A stretch of 64,000 bases of DNA from an uncultured Gammaproteobacteria bacterium (GTDB lineage Bacteria > Pseudomonadota > Gammaproteobacteria > Nitrosococcales > Methylophagaceae): the NCBI GenBank assembly GCA_905479075.1, contig CAJQLA010000015.1, positions 1 through 64,000 on the forward strand, written 5' to 3'. Made by a program: the position numbers and the translations under genes. Shown here piece after piece: positions 36,563 to 46,887 of this stretch (the stretch's first letter is position 1; each line of letters starts with the position of its first letter). The notes below the pieces were generated by a model. That model saw only the letters and a program-made list of their open reading frames with translations, made no database searches and was not told where the DNA came from.

Positions 36563-38410
36563 ATGAATCATTACCCCATGTGGAAAAACTTGTTGGTGAT
36601 CGCAGTGATTGTGATCGGTGGTTTTTTCGCCTTACCTAATCTGTTCGGGGATAACCCAGCAGTGCAGGTTTCAGCAGGACGTTATGGCAAAGTAGATCTC
36701 GCTCTGATGAGTGATGTTGAGACGGCCTTGAAAGCCAATTCTATTGACTATATAGCAGCCGAATTAAATGATGATCGCTTACTCGTTCGTTTTGATAATG
36801 CCGATATACAATTAAAAGCAAAAGATGTGCTATCAACAGCGATTGATAGTAATTATATTGTGGCACTTAATTTAGCGCCTACTACCCCAGCATGGCTGGC
36901 AGCAGTTGGTGCTGAGCCGATGAATTTAGGCTTAGACTTGCGAGGCGGCGTTCACTTCTTGATGGAAGTGGATATGGATGCAGCGACTAAACTCGCATTA
37001 GAAAGCTTCGCTAGTGAGTTTAGAGTTTTATTACGTGATGAAAAATTACGTTATAGAAAAATAGATGTAGATGATTCGACAGTGACAATTGAGTTTCGTA
37101 GTGACGAACATCGTGATAAAGCGATCGTTAAACTTAATGATGAATACAATGACATCATAATCGAACCATTAGAAACGGCAGCATCACCTTCATTATTTGT
37201 TCAGTTAACCGAAGTAGCTGTTCGTGAAATACAAACAAATGCTCTGCAACAAAATATCATGACCTTACGGAATAGGATCAATGAGCTTGGTGTTGCTGAA
37301 CCTACTGTCCAGCAGCAAGGTGAAAATAGGATCGTTGTGCAGCTGCCTGGTGTACAAGATACGGCACAAGCTAAGAAAATTCTTGGTGCGACAGCGACGC
37401 TGGAATTTAGATTGCAAGACCATGAACATGATGTACGGGATGCGCTATCAGGTCGCCCACCTGCTGGTTCTAAGTTATTCAACCATAGAGATGGACAACA
37501 GTATTTATTACATAAGCGTATCATTTTAACGGGTGAACATATTATTAACTCAGCCGCGACATTTGATGAAAATGGCTCTCCTGCTGTTTCAATCACATTG
37601 GATGGTAAGGGTGCAGGTATTTTTAGTAACTTTACCCGTGACAATGTGGGTAACCGTTTAGCGGTTGTGTTTATCGAGTCAAAAACACTGACACGTAAAG
37701 TGGATGGCGAAATCGTTAAAGAACGGCGTCAAGTACCAGAAATAGTTAGTATTGCAACAATTAGAAGCCAGTTAAGTAAGAAGTTTCAGATAACAGGTTT
37801 AGAGTTATCAGAAGCGAACGATCTCGCCTTAATTCTTAGGGCAGGAGCACTAGCCGCACCCATAGAAATTGTTGAAGAACGTACTATTGGCCCAAGCTTA
37901 GGACAAGAAAATATCGATAAAGGTTTTCAATCAGTTGTGATTGGCTTTGTCTTTGTACTGGTATTTATGGCGCTGTGGTACAAGGTTTTTGGTGGTGTAG
38001 CTAACCTTGCTTTAGCAGCCAATCTAATTTTGATCGTGGCTTTATTATCGATGCTGCAAGCGACATTAACGCTGCCAGGTATTGCCGGTATCGTTTTAAC
38101 TGTCGGTATGGCGGTTGATGCCAATGTATTGATATTTGAACGTATAAAGGAAGAACTCCGCGTGGGTAACACACCACAAGCGAGTATTGATGCGGGTTAT
38201 GGCAAAGCATTTTCAACGATTGCTGATGCCAATATCACCACCCTAATAGCCGCTATTGTTTTATTCGGTTTTGGAACAGGTTCGATAAAAGGTTTTGCTA
38301 TCACACTCTCCTTGGGTATTTTGACTTCAATGTTTACAGCCATCATGGGAACGAGAGCGGTTGTTAATGCAATTTATGGCGGTAAGAGCCGTCCTAATCT
38401 ATCGATTTAG
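36563..38410 (+). CDS. secD: Protein translocase subunit SecD
   Basis: A 615-residue RND-type inner-membrane protein. It has an N-terminal membrane helix (residues 8-25), a large periplasmic part containing LGLDLRGGVHFLMEVDM and LRNRINELGVAEPTVQQQG, and a C-terminal five-helix bundle with GMAVDANVLIFERIKEEL, whose Asp takes part in proton transfer. It pulls exported proteins from the periplasmic side using the proton gradient. The partner SecF is encoded directly downstream. Confidence 0.97.
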   Translation: MNHYPMWKNLLVIAVIVIGGFFALPNLFGDNPAVQVSAGRYGKVDLALMSDVETALKANSIDYIAAELNDDRLLVRFDNADIQLKAKDVLSTAIDSNYIVALNLAPTTPAWLAAVGAEPMNLGLDLRGGVHFLMEVDMDAATKLALESFASEFRVLLRDEKLRYRKIDVDDSTVTIEFRSDEHRDKAIVKLNDEYNDIIIEPLETAASPSLFVQLTEVAVREIQTNALQQNIMTLRNRINELGVAEPTVQQQGENRIVVQLPGVQDTAQAKKILGATATLEFRLQDHEHDVRDALSGRPPAGSKLFNHRDGQQYLLHKRIILTGEHIINSAATFDENGSPAVSITLDGKGAGIFSNFTRDNVGNRLAVVFIESKTLTRKVDGEIVKERRQVPEIVSIATIRSQLSKKFQITGLELSEANDLALILRAGALAAPIEIVEERTIGPSLGQENIDKGFQSVVIGFVFVLVFMALWYKVFGGVANLALAANLILIVALLSMLQATLTLPGIAGIVLTVGMAVDANVLIFERIKEELRVGNTPQASIDAGYGKAFSTIADANITTLIAAIVLFGFGTGSIKGFAITLSLGILTSMFTAIMGTRAVVNAIYGGKSRPNLSI

Positions 38411-38419
38411 GGTGTAGTG

Positions 38420-39370
38420 ATGCAATTCTTAAATAAAAATATTGAATTGAATTTCATGTCAAAACGTAAAATTGCCGCTTTTGTTTCGGCAATTTTATTA
38501 TTGGTGTCAATTGGTTCTCTTATTGTTCAGGGTTTGAACTTTGGTATCGACTTTACCGGCGGTACTATGATTGAAGTCGCTTATCAGGAAGAGGCGAAGC
38601 TGGACGTTATTCGCAACACACTTAATCAGAATGGCTATGACGATGTTATCGTACAAAACTTTGGTTCTATACATGATGTGTTGATCCGCTTGCCTGTTAT
38701 TGAAACAGAAAACATGGCTGAACTCAGTAATAAAGTGTTGGCGGCGCTACAAGCAGAACACGAGACAACGATTGATGTCCGACGGGTTGAGTTTGTCGGT
38801 CCTCAGGTGGGTGAAGAGTTAACAGAGCAAGGTGGTTTAGCCATGCTTTATGCGCTTTTTGGTATTCTCATTTATGTATCGTTACGGTTTGAATATCGTT
38901 TTGCAATAGGTTCTATAATCGCATTAATACATGATGTTGTATTAACCTTAGGCTTTTTTTCGGTGCTCCAACTGGAGTTTGATCTGACAGTGTTAGCTGC
39001 GATATTAGCGATCATTGGTTATTCTTTGAATGATACGATTGTGGTCTTTGATCGCATCAGAGAAACCTTTCTTCGTATGAGGAAAGGGAGCTCGGAAGAG
39101 ATTATTAATAAAGCGCTTAATGATACATTGAGTAGAACTTTAATGACCTCTTTGACGACTTTATTGGTTGTCTTTTCGCTATACACTTTCGGTGGTGAAG
39201 TTATTCACGCTTTTGCAATCGCATTATTGTTAGGTATTGTTATTGGTACTTATTCATCGATCTATATTGCCAGTAATGCGGTCTTAACCATGGGTGTAAG
39301 TAAGGCTGATTTATTACCACCAGAGAAAGAGGGTGATCAGGATATCAATGAGGATGGTAGTCAAGTTTAG
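38420..39370 (+). CDS. secF: Protein translocase subunit SecF
   Basis: About 316 residues. The first membrane helix (FVSAILLLVSIGSLIVQGL) leads into FGIDFTGGTMIEV, the SecF signature. The helix bundle contains GYSLNDTIVVFDRIRE and LSRTLMTSLTTLLVVFSLY. ATG 38420 has AGGGTG at 38409-38414; a GTG at 38417 would add only one residue. A bidirectional terminator follows. Confidence 0.96.
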   Translation: MQFLNKNIELNFMSKRKIAAFVSAILLLVSIGSLIVQGLNFGIDFTGGTMIEVAYQEEAKLDVIRNTLNQNGYDDVIVQNFGSIHDVLIRLPVIETENMAELSNKVLAALQAEHETTIDVRRVEFVGPQVGEELTEQGGLAMLYALFGILIYVSLRFEYRFAIGSIIALIHDVVLTLGFFSVLQLEFDLTVLAAILAIIGYSLNDTIVVFDRIRETFLRMRKGSSEEIINKALNDTLSRTLMTSLTTLLVVFSLYTFGGEVIHAFAIALLLGIVIGTYSSIYIASNAVLTMGVSKADLLPPEKEGDQDINEDGSQV

Positions 39371-39389
39371 GTAGAACACGTTATGAATA

Positions 39390-39418
39390 AAAAAAGCCCG
39401 ATTAAATCGGGCTTTTTT
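39390..39418. terminator. Bidirectional Rho-independent terminator between secF and a convergent small gene
   Basis: A GC-rich stem (AGCCCGAT with ATCGGGCT) around TAA, flanked by an A run on the left and a T run on the right. It lies 20 bases after the secF stop and immediately after the minus-strand stop at 39421, so it ends both transcripts. Confidence 0.92.
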
Positions 39419-39420
39419 GT

Positions 39421-39672
39421 TTAATGCATGGTTCTATCAGAAAAAGACAATGATTTTCGCTTATGGTGTTGGTCACTCATCGTTAATACTTTCGATGAAG
39501 CACCTTGCTCCATTGGGGGATATGAAGAGGCTGCTCTATCGACCGTTTCAACGCTGATAATTCTCATATCACCGTTATGACCACTAAAACTCATGAAGGA
39601 AGCAAACTCCTCTAAGCCTTGCATAATGGTGCGAACATTCATTTCTTGCGATTTTTTATTTGTGTATGCCAT
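39421..39672 (-). CDS. Small protein of unknown function
   Basis: An 83-residue soluble protein. I do not recognise the family. The start at 39672 (MAYTNKKSQEMNV) is supported by GAGG five bases upstream; an in-frame ATG six codons earlier is less well placed. The N-terminal half may form a helix (VRTIMQGLEEFASFM); the C-terminal tail is polar and basic with an HHKRK stretch. Shared terminator usage with secF and a good ribosome site argue that it is a real gene. Confidence 0.55.
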   Translation of the reverse strand: MAYTNKKSQEMNVRTIMQGLEEFASFMSFSGHNGDMRIISVETVDRAASSYPPMEQGASSKVLTMSDQHHKRKSLSFSDRTMH

Positions 39673-39904
39673 AGTTACCTCATCTGTCATGATAGGTATC
39701 GGACGGGGTGAGTAATTCTTGAAGAAAATTAACGCAAGTTTGCTCGTTATTTTATATAGGGAAAAGTGTCAATTATTCAGCTACGAGCTAAGTGTCTGTT
39801 ATCACAGCTTTTTTGAAATAATATCGAAATTAATTTTCAATTTAAAAATTTAGTTTGCTAAATTAGCCTGAAATTATTTTGCCATGTCATAAACATCTTT
39901 CATT

Positions 39905-40423
39905 ATGCAAATCATATTACGTTTTATAGACATTTGTATGTTTAAAGCTGGTCCGGCTGATATACCTGCTTCTGCTTGGCTGATGAAGCTCAGCTTATTG
40001 TGTTATTTTATCCTGAGTCTGCTAATTAATACTTTTGAATATGGTTTTTTAGTTAGCTTTTTAGCGAGTATTATTGAAATTGTTTTTGTACTGTTTGTGG
40101 TCAATATCTTGCTGCAGTTTCGAGGGCTAACAAACCGATATTTTCAAACCGTTGCAGCCATTGCTGGTACATCGTCTTGTATTGGTATCGTTGCATTACC
40201 AGTGATGATGTTATTTCATTTTTTTGAAGGCAGTGAAGATGTACGTGTTACTGTACTGGCGGCATGGTTAATGATTTTACTGACACTTTGGAGTTTGGCT
40301 GTGACCGGTCATATTTTTAAGCAAGCCTTAGCAATAAAGCAAGGTACAGCGATAGTAATAGCCGTAGCTTATGTGATTCTATTAATGACGGTGATACGTT
40401 TCGTGATAACAGGGGTAGCGTAG
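39905..40423 (+). CDS. Small integral membrane protein of unknown function
   Basis: A 172-residue protein with about five hydrophobic segments (near residues 27-43, 46-69, 83-105, 118-134 and 147-169). I do not recognise a family with certainty; the layout is loosely like Yip1-type membrane proteins. No enzyme motif is visible. It ends directly against the GTG start of mpl, so the two are probably co-transcribed. The ribosome site upstream of 39905 is poor. The 232-base gap before it (39673-39904) shows no clear feature. Confidence 0.65.
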   Translation: MQIILRFIDICMFKAGPADIPASAWLMKLSLLCYFILSLLINTFEYGFLVSFLASIIEIVFVLFVVNILLQFRGLTNRYFQTVAAIAGTSSCIGIVALPVMMLFHFFEGSEDVRVTVLAAWLMILLTLWSLAVTGHIFKQALAIKQGTAIVIAVAYVILLMTVIRFVITGVA

Positions 40424-41779
40424 GTGCACATTCATATATTGGGTATTTGCGGTACTTTTATGGGCGGTGTTGCTTTATTAGCTCGATCATTAGGCATGAC
40501 AGTCTCAGGTTCAGATGCCAATGTCTACCCACCCATGAGTGATCAACTTCAAGCTGCAGGTATTGAATTACAAGAAGGTTACTTAGCGGAGCACTTGCAA
40601 CCAGCACCCGATTTAGTTGTGATGGGCAATGCCATGACACGGGGTAATCCAGCCGTTGAATATGTTTTGAATAAGGGGCTACCTTATGTTTCAGGGCCGC
40701 AGTGGTTAGCAGACTATGTATTAAAAGATCGCTGGGTACTCGCTGTATCGGGGACACACGGAAAAACAAGCACGAGCAGTATGCTCGCATGGATATTAGA
40801 AGATGCAGGTCTGTCACCCGGGTTTCTAATTGGTGGTGTACCAGCAAACTTTGGTGAAACAGCTCGCTTGGGCGAAACGCCTTTTTATGTCATTGAAGCA
40901 GATGAATATGACACGGCATTTTTTGATAAACGTTCTAAATTTGTTCATTATCATCCTCGAACATTAATTGTTAACAATATTGAATTTGATCATGCTGATA
41001 TTTTTGACGATTTGGCAGCGATACAAAAACAATTCCATCATCTGATTCGTACAGTGCCATCAGAGGGGTTAATTATTACGCCTAATACTGACAGCGTTGT
41101 TGACGATACGATAGCAATGGGATGTTGGACACCCATACAGAAAGTTGGCCTCGACGGTGGTGAAATACAAGCGGTTGACGTGCAAGCTGACGGTAGCGAA
41201 TTTGTTGTGCAAGACCAAGATGACAAATATGCTGTGAAATGGTCAATGTTGGGGCAACATAATGTCAGCAATGCATTGGCTGCAATAGCCGCAGCACATC
41301 ATGTTGGGGTGACTGTTGAACATGCTTGTCAGGCTTTAGGCCGTTTTAAGGGTATAAAGCGTCGAATGGAGTTATACGGTGAAGTAGCAGGAATACGTGT
41401 TTATGATGACTTTGCTCATCACCCTACCGCTGTTAAAACGACGGTCAATGGCCTTAAATCGAATATTGGTGATCGTAAATTAATAGCAATTTTAGAACCG
41501 CGTTCGAATACGATGAAAATGGGAATCCATAAAGATAGTTTAGCGGACTCATTACAAGCTGCCGATCAGGTGGTGTTATTTGAACAGGCGAATATGGGTT
41601 GGTCCTTAACTGCCTTAGTTGAGCAATTGGGTGACAAGGCTTCGGTTCAAAATGAAATTAATGCTATTGTAGATTTAGTTTGCCAACAAGCTCAGCCTGG
41701 TGATGAGATTTTGATCATGAGTAATGGTGGTTTTGGCGGGATTCATCAACGAATCTTAACGGCATTGGGACAACGATGA
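40424..41779 (+). CDS. mpl: UDP-N-acetylmuramate:L-alanyl-gamma-D-glutamyl-meso-diaminopimelate ligase
   Basis: A 451-residue Mur-type ligase that reattaches recycled murein tripeptide to UDP-MurNAc. The N-terminal nucleotide-binding motif is HILGICGTFMGGVALLARSL, the ATP loop is SGTHGKTSTSS (about residues 110-120), and the C-terminal domain has YDDFAHHPTAV. The GTGG-like early ICGTFMGG form separates Mpl from MurC. It starts with GTG immediately after the preceding stop and overlaps ubiX by four bases. Confidence 0.95.
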   Translation: MHIHILGICGTFMGGVALLARSLGMTVSGSDANVYPPMSDQLQAAGIELQEGYLAEHLQPAPDLVVMGNAMTRGNPAVEYVLNKGLPYVSGPQWLADYVLKDRWVLAVSGTHGKTSTSSMLAWILEDAGLSPGFLIGGVPANFGETARLGETPFYVIEADEYDTAFFDKRSKFVHYHPRTLIVNNIEFDHADIFDDLAAIQKQFHHLIRTVPSEGLIITPNTDSVVDDTIAMGCWTPIQKVGLDGGEIQAVDVQADGSEFVVQDQDDKYAVKWSMLGQHNVSNALAAIAAAHHVGVTVEHACQALGRFKGIKRRMELYGEVAGIRVYDDFAHHPTAVKTTVNGLKSNIGDRKLIAILEPRSNTMKMGIHKDSLADSLQAADQVVLFEQANMGWSLTALVEQLGDKASVQNEINAIVDLVCQQAQPGDEILIMSNGGFGGIHQRILTALGQR

Positions 41780-42387
41780 AAACAGATGAAACACATATTG
41801 CATTAGCACTGACTGGGGCTTCTGGAGCGTTATATAGCCAACGCTTACTAGAGATTCTTTTTGAGCAAGGTATTACCGTTCATTTAATGGTTTCAGCCGC
41901 CGCTAGAATCCTATTTTCAGATGAACTGGGCTGGACTTTGCCTTCTAGAGCAAGTGATGTCCATAAATTTATCGTTAATGAATTTAAGTGTGCCCCGGAA
42001 TCACTACAAGTTTACGGTGAACAGCAGTGGAGCTCACCTTTAGCCAGTGGCTCGCATAGAATAGCAACGATGATAGTTTGTCCATGTACGATGGGGACAT
42101 TGTCTTCTATTGCCTGTGGCAGCAGTGATAACTTAATTAATCGTGCAGCAGATGTCATGATAAAAGAGGGGCGAAAATTGATTATCGTGCCACGCGAGAC
42201 CCCTTTTTCAGCAATACATCTTGAGAATATGTTGAAGCTAGCAAGGTTAGGAGTGTGTCTTCTTCCCCCTAATCCAGGGTTTTATTACAGACCTACCAGC
42301 ATCGACGAAGTAGTCGATTTTGTTGTAGCCAAAATATTAGATCAGGCAAATATAGACCATGATATTCAGCCGAGGTGGGGTGAATAA
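41776..42387 (+). CDS. ubiX: Flavin prenyltransferase UbiX
   Basis: A 203-residue enzyme that makes prenylated FMN, the cofactor of the ubiquinone decarboxylase UbiD. It has the FMN-binding LALTGASGALYSQRLLEIL at the N-terminus, then IVCPCTMGTLSSIACGSSDN and LIIVPRETPFSAIHLENMLK. Its ATG overlaps the mpl stop (ATGA), so translation is coupled. Three other ubiquinone genes (ubiE, ubiJ, ubiB) lie on the opposite strand a few kilobases on. Confidence 0.95.
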   Translation: MKTDETHIALALTGASGALYSQRLLEILFEQGITVHLMVSAAARILFSDELGWTLPSRASDVHKFIVNEFKCAPESLQVYGEQQWSSPLASGSHRIATMIVCPCTMGTLSSIACGSSDNLINRAADVMIKEGRKLIIVPRETPFSAIHLENMLKLARLGVCLLPPNPGFYYRPTSIDEVVDFVVAKILDQANIDHDIQPRWGE

Positions 42388-42451
42388 AAAGGGTTGTAAA
42401 AAAGCAGTGATAAGTCACGTATAATTCCTAAATATTTCAGTCGGAAAATCT

Positions 42452-44122
42452 ATGTCGGATATCGAAATAGCACAGCAAGCGTCCATGAAAGAAGTCATTG
42501 GCTTAGCAGAAGATACATTAGGCTTGGACAGTCAAACACTTGAACCTTATGGTCGATATAAAGCTAAAGTATCTTTAGATGTCATGGACCAATTGGCGGA
42601 TAAAGAGGATGGCAAGCTCATTTTGGTGACGGCTATCAGTCCAACGCCCGCAGGTGAAGGAAAGACAACGACCACGATTGGATTGAGTGATGCATTAAAC
42701 CGCATCGGTAAAAAGTCGATGGTGTGCATTCGTGAACCTGCTATGGGACCTTGCTTTGGTATGAAGGGCGGTGCTGCTGGTGGCGGTTACGCTCAAGTTG
42801 TACCGATGGAAGATATCAACCTTCATTTTACAGGTGATTTACACGCTATTAGTGCAGCACACAACCTGCTTTCAGCCATGATTGACAATCATATTCATCA
42901 TGGTAATACCCTTGACCTAGACAGTCGCCGTATTACTTGGGGCAGGGTGATTGATATGAACGATCGGGCACTACGTGATATCACTGTTGGATTAGGCGGT
43001 ATTCCCAATGGGTTTCCTCGTCAGGATGGCTTCGATATTGTGGTGGCATCAGAGGTGATGGCAATTTTTTGTCTGTCGAATTCTTTAGTTGAGTTAAAAG
43101 ATAAGTTAAGTAATATCCTTATCGGTTATTCACGTGATGGTACGGCACGTTTCGCCAGAGATTTAAATGCACAAGGTGCTATGGCAACATTGCTTAAAGA
43201 TGCATTGAAACCAAATCTAGTACAGACATTAGAAAACAATCTTGCTTTTGTTCATGGCGGACCATTTGCCAATATTGCTCATGGTTGTAATTCAGTTATT
43301 GCGACTAAAATGGCGCTTAAGTTCAGTGATTACGTGGTGACTGAAGCTGGCTTTGGTGCTGACCTAGGTGCTGAAAAATTTATTAACATTAAGTGCCGTA
43401 AGTCTGGGTTAACCCCTGATATAGCGGTTCTTGTAGCAACTGTAAAAGCATTAAAATATCATGGTGGCGTAGAGGGAAAAGATCTAGCTAATGAAGATTT
43501 GATCGCTTTAGAAAAGGGCATGGATAACCTCAAGCGCCATTTAAATAATCTACAAGAACATTTTGGGCTTAGATGTGTTGTTGCAATAAATCATTTTATT
43601 CAAGATACCGACGATGAAGTGATGCTAATAAAGAATACGGTTGAAAGCCTCGGAGCAAAAGCCGTAATTGCCAGACACTGGGCCGAAGGTGGTGCGGGTG
43701 CTGAGGAATTAGCTCAGCAAGTGCTAGCGATGTTGGATGAAGACAAAGATTCTTTCCAATTTCTTTATGAAGATAGTCAGCCTTTATGGGAAAAAATCAC
43801 AACTGTAGCGACCAAAATTTATAAAGCATCAGAAGTCGTTGCTGATAAAAAAGTTCAGGACAAAATTACGGCATTTGGCGAAACACATAGTCATATTCCC
43901 GTTTGTATGGCAAAAACGCCGTATTCGTTTAGTGCTGATCCAAATTTACGAGGCGCGGCTTCGGATCACACGATCACCATACGTGATGTGCGATTATCAA
44001 GAGGAGCAGAATTCTTAGTCGTACTCTGTGGTGATATTATGACGATGCCTGGATTACCCAAAAAACCGGCGAGTGAACTAATTGATGTTGCTGGTGATGG
44101 TGTGATTACGGGTCTATTTTGA
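42452..44122 (+). CDS. fhs: Formate-tetrahydrofolate ligase
   Basis: A 556-residue enzyme that joins formate to tetrahydrofolate with ATP, giving 10-formyl-THF. The ATP loop is [20 protein letters not shown] (about residues 64-83), followed by [20 protein letters not shown], a family signature. In methylotrophs this step links formaldehyde/formate oxidation to C1 assimilation, which fits the proposed lifestyle but does not prove it. It appears to be transcribed alone, with TATAAT at 42411-42427 as a possible -10 region lacking a clear -35. Confidence 0.96.
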   Translation: MSDIEIAQQASMKEVIGLAEDTLGLDSQTLEPYGRYKAKVSLDVMDQLADKEDGKLILVTAISPTPAGEGKTTTTIGLSDALNRIGKKSMVCIREPAMGPCFGMKGGAAGGGYAQVVPMEDINLHFTGDLHAISAAHNLLSAMIDNHIHHGNTLDLDSRRITWGRVIDMNDRALRDITVGLGGIPNGFPRQDGFDIVVASEVMAIFCLSNSLVELKDKLSNILIGYSRDGTARFARDLNAQGAMATLLKDALKPNLVQTLENNLAFVHGGPFANIAHGCNSVIATKMALKFSDYVVTEAGFGADLGAEKFINIKCRKSGLTPDIAVLVATVKALKYHGGVEGKDLANEDLIALEKGMDNLKRHLNNLQEHFGLRCVVAINHFIQDTDDEVMLIKNTVESLGAKAVIARHWAEGGAGAEELAQQVLAMLDEDKDSFQFLYEDSQPLWEKITTVATKIYKASEVVADKKVQDKITAFGETHSHIPVCMAKTPYSFSADPNLRGAASDHTITIRDVRLSRGAEFLVVLCGDIMTMPGLPKKPASELIDVAGDGVITGLF

Positions 44123-44135
44123 ATAGAGTATTTTC

Positions 44136-44414
44136 ATGAAAAGCATATTAAGAAGTTTATTTTCTCCAATTTTGATTATTTTTGAGAAAGGTGATGATGC
44201 TTATGCGTATAAGCCACTCAATAGAAAAATTCTTATTTTTATGGGTTTTATTTTTGCTGGGTTAACATTCTTAGTTTTAAAGTTCACACCCGAAGGTGCA
44301 GGCTTTGGGGCTGTGATCCCAGTGATAGTATTTGGACTTGTTGCCTTGGTCACGCTAGTCGTTGGTTTCTTGGGAAATGAACGTGCGGTGAGTAAAATTT
44401 GGGGTGTTCGGTGA
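44136..44414 (+). CDS. Small two-helix membrane protein of unknown function
   Basis: A 92-residue protein with two hydrophobic segments (about residues 31-49 and 59-79). I do not recognise the family. It starts 13 bases after fhs and is likely co-transcribed with it; its stop abuts the convergent djlA stop with no spacer or terminator, so the two transcripts must overlap. Confidence 0.6.
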   Translation: MKSILRSLFSPILIIFEKGDDAYAYKPLNRKILIFMGFIFAGLTFLVLKFTPEGAGFGAVIPVIVFGLVALVTLVVGFLGNERAVSKIWGVR

Positions 44415-45194
44415 TTAAGATTTATCCCGATGTTTTTTGATTAAATCATAGGCAACTTGGATTTCTTTCGCTTGCTCGGTGGCGACTTTGACCATATCTT
44501 CTGGTACACCTTGACCAATTAGCTTATCAGGGTGGTATTGGCTCATTAGTTTTCGATAAGCACGCTTAATTTCTTGATCTGATTGATCGGCAGTCACGCC
44601 AAGTGCTTTATAGGCATCATCTAATGATGAAGCTGATACGGGAGAGCCCTGACTAAAGTGTGATTGGTTAAGTACCATATCAAGCATTTGTCTGAACTCA
44701 ATATCGCTATAGCCCAAGCGGTTAGCAACTTGTTTTAGAAATGCTTCTTCTTGTGAATCGACTCGACCATCGGCAGCAGCCATCACGATCAAATACATCA
44801 ATAACACTTGTTTTAAATGTAATGTCTGCCCACAATGTTCCATGAAGGCATTGAGTGTGCTTTCAATGTTAAAGTCGGCAGCAGAACCGCGTTTAAATTG
44901 GCTAATAGCCTGTTGTCGATGTTCTGCTGACATGCCCATCTTTTGGATAAAATCTTCGACATGATTGATTTCATCTTTAGAAATATGACCATCTACTTTG
45001 GCTAATTTACCCATCAATACGAAAGTAGATTCAAGGAAGACTTGCTTACGTTGCCCAGCTGCTAAAGGATTGACTGCACCAAGGCCAAGCGTTCTGGCCC
45101 GGTCAATACCACCGCCGATAAAATAGCTTAAAATGGTGAGTATGATACTGCCAGTGAAGTAATAAGCGGCAAAGGCAAGAATATATTTAAACAC
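44415..45194 (-). CDS. djlA: DnaJ-like membrane co-chaperone DjlA
   Basis: A 259-residue protein with an N-terminal membrane anchor (ILAFAAYYFTGSIILTILSY), a central TerB-like helical domain with VDGHISKDEI and ADGRVDSQEEAF, and a C-terminal J domain (about 190-255) with the essential HPD in LMSQYHPDKLIG. It stimulates DnaK at the inner membrane. It follows ubiB on the minus strand with a 28-base gap. Confidence 0.94.
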   Translation of the reverse strand: MFKYILAFAAYYFTGSIILTILSYFIGGGIDRARTLGLGAVNPLAAGQRKQVFLESTFVLMGKLAKVDGHISKDEINHVEDFIQKMGMSAEHRQQAISQFKRGSAADFNIESTLNAFMEHCGQTLHLKQVLLMYLIVMAAADGRVDSQEEAFLKQVANRLGYSDIEFRQMLDMVLNQSHFSQGSPVSASSLDDAYKALGVTADQSDQEIKRAYRKLMSQYHPDKLIGQGVPEDMVKVATEQAKEIQVAYDLIKKHRDKS

Positions 45195-45222
45195 GATAAA
45201 ATCCGATGATTATTTTGAGCAG

Positions 45223-46887
45223 TTAACGTTTACTTAAACTGCTTATTAATAAAACGCCACCCCAAATACCTAATACCCAACTTAAGATAGGAAAGCCTGC
45301 CAACATAGTTGTGGCGTAACCATCTAGACCTTTGATAATCGCCGCACCGACGATGAGTGATGCACCAGCGATGGCACCACTTGTACGGTAACTGGCATGG
45401 CGAATTTCTTGCTTTATCTTGGCGAGGTCATCGGTGGAAAGTTGTGTTTTTAGTTTGCCTTCTTGAGCTTGTTGCCCCAATTCATGCATCAGCCTAGGCA
45501 GGGTAGGGAGAGTGTGTATCCAATTAGGTACTTCTTGCTGTAATGTTTTAACAGCTGCTTGCCAGCCCATACGCTCATGCATCCATTGTTCTAGGATGGG
45601 TTTAGCCGTTTTCCATAAATCAAGATCAGGATAAAGTTGGCGACCTAGACCTTCTATATTGAGTAACGTTTTCTGCAACAATACAAGTTGAGGTTGTACT
45701 TGCATATTAAATCGTCTGGCAGTTTGAAAAAGCCTTAGCAATAATTGACCAAAGGAAATTTCTTTCAGTGGTCGTGCAAAGATAGGTTCACACACACTAC
45801 GAATTGCAGATTCGAATTCATCAAGTCGAGTATCTGCTGGCACCCAGCCAGATTGAATATGTAATTCAGCAACACGACGATAATCATGATTAAAAAAGGC
45901 AAGGAAGTTATCTGCTAAATATCGCTGATCATCTGGGGCGAGTGTGCCCATAATGCCGAAATCAACAGCAACGTATTTTGGGTTTTCCGGATCAGTGGCA
46001 TCAACCATAATATTACCTGGATGCATATCCGCATGGAAAAAACTATGTTTGAATATTTGGGTGAAGAAAATTTCAACCCCGATTTCTGCGAGTCGTTCAA
46101 GGTTTACATTATTGGCTTTGAGTGAATCTAAGTCGCCAATAGGGATACCATAAACGCGTTCTTGTACCAGCAGTTTACTCTTAGTTAGTTGCCAATTAAC
46201 GTCTGGAACATAAAGCAGGTCAGTATTTTCAAAATTACGTTTAAGTTGTGATGCTGATGATGCTTCACGCAACATATCCAGTTCATCGAACAGGTTTTTT
46301 TCAACTTCAGCCACGACTTCTAAAGGACGTAAGCGTTTTCCTTCAGACCAATAACGTTCTGCAAGGCCAGCCATGGTATAGAGTAGTGCAACATCTTGTT
46401 TAATGGTTTTTTCTATATTAGGCCTGACTAACTTAAGGATGACATCACTGCCATCAAGCAATTTAGCTGCGTGGACTTGTGCAATGGAGGCTGAGGCAAG
46501 TGGTTGTTCATCAATATCAGCAAAATATTTTTTAACATTGTCTACGCCATAAGCTTTTTGGATAAGGATTAAAGCTTCTTCATTACTAAACGGTGCTACT
46601 TGATCTTGTAATTTAGCTAGTGAATCAGCGATATCTTCTGGCAGTAGATCACGTCGTGTTGACAGTAATTGACCAAATTTAACGAAGATAGGTCCTAAAT
46701 CTTGCAAAGCAAGGCGAAGGCGTTCGCCACGGGGTACGGCTTTGCTATGAGTCAGGCGATAAGGTGACAAATAACTTAGATAACGTATCGGGCGAATTAA
46801 GTGTGTGGCTTGAATGATGTCATCCAAACGATGTTTGGAGAGGACATGATTAATTTGGATAAGCCTGAAAAGCTGTTTTAAATTCAT
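45223..46887 (-). CDS. ubiB: Ubiquinone biosynthesis protein kinase-like UbiB
   Basis: A 554-residue ABC1/ADCK family protein. It has the N-terminal LGPIFVKFGQLLSTRRDLLP with the KxGQ motif, the Ala-rich nucleotide loop SIAQVHAAKLLDG, the catalytic-type FHADMHPGNIMV and VDFGIMG. Two C-terminal membrane helices (GASLIVGAAIIKGL and LGIWGGVLLISSL) anchor it. It is an ATPase needed for coenzyme Q synthesis. Its ATG overlaps the ubiJ stop by four bases. Confidence 0.96.
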   Translation of the reverse strand: MNLKQLFRLIQINHVLSKHRLDDIIQATHLIRPIRYLSYLSPYRLTHSKAVPRGERLRLALQDLGPIFVKFGQLLSTRRDLLPEDIADSLAKLQDQVAPFSNEEALILIQKAYGVDNVKKYFADIDEQPLASASIAQVHAAKLLDGSDVILKLVRPNIEKTIKQDVALLYTMAGLAERYWSEGKRLRPLEVVAEVEKNLFDELDMLREASSASQLKRNFENTDLLYVPDVNWQLTKSKLLVQERVYGIPIGDLDSLKANNVNLERLAEIGVEIFFTQIFKHSFFHADMHPGNIMVDATDPENPKYVAVDFGIMGTLAPDDQRYLADNFLAFFNHDYRRVAELHIQSGWVPADTRLDEFESAIRSVCEPIFARPLKEISFGQLLLRLFQTARRFNMQVQPQLVLLQKTLLNIEGLGRQLYPDLDLWKTAKPILEQWMHERMGWQAAVKTLQQEVPNWIHTLPTLPRLMHELGQQAQEGKLKTQLSTDDLAKIKQEIRHASYRTSGAIAGASLIVGAAIIKGLDGYATTMLAGFPILSWVLGIWGGVLLISSLSKR

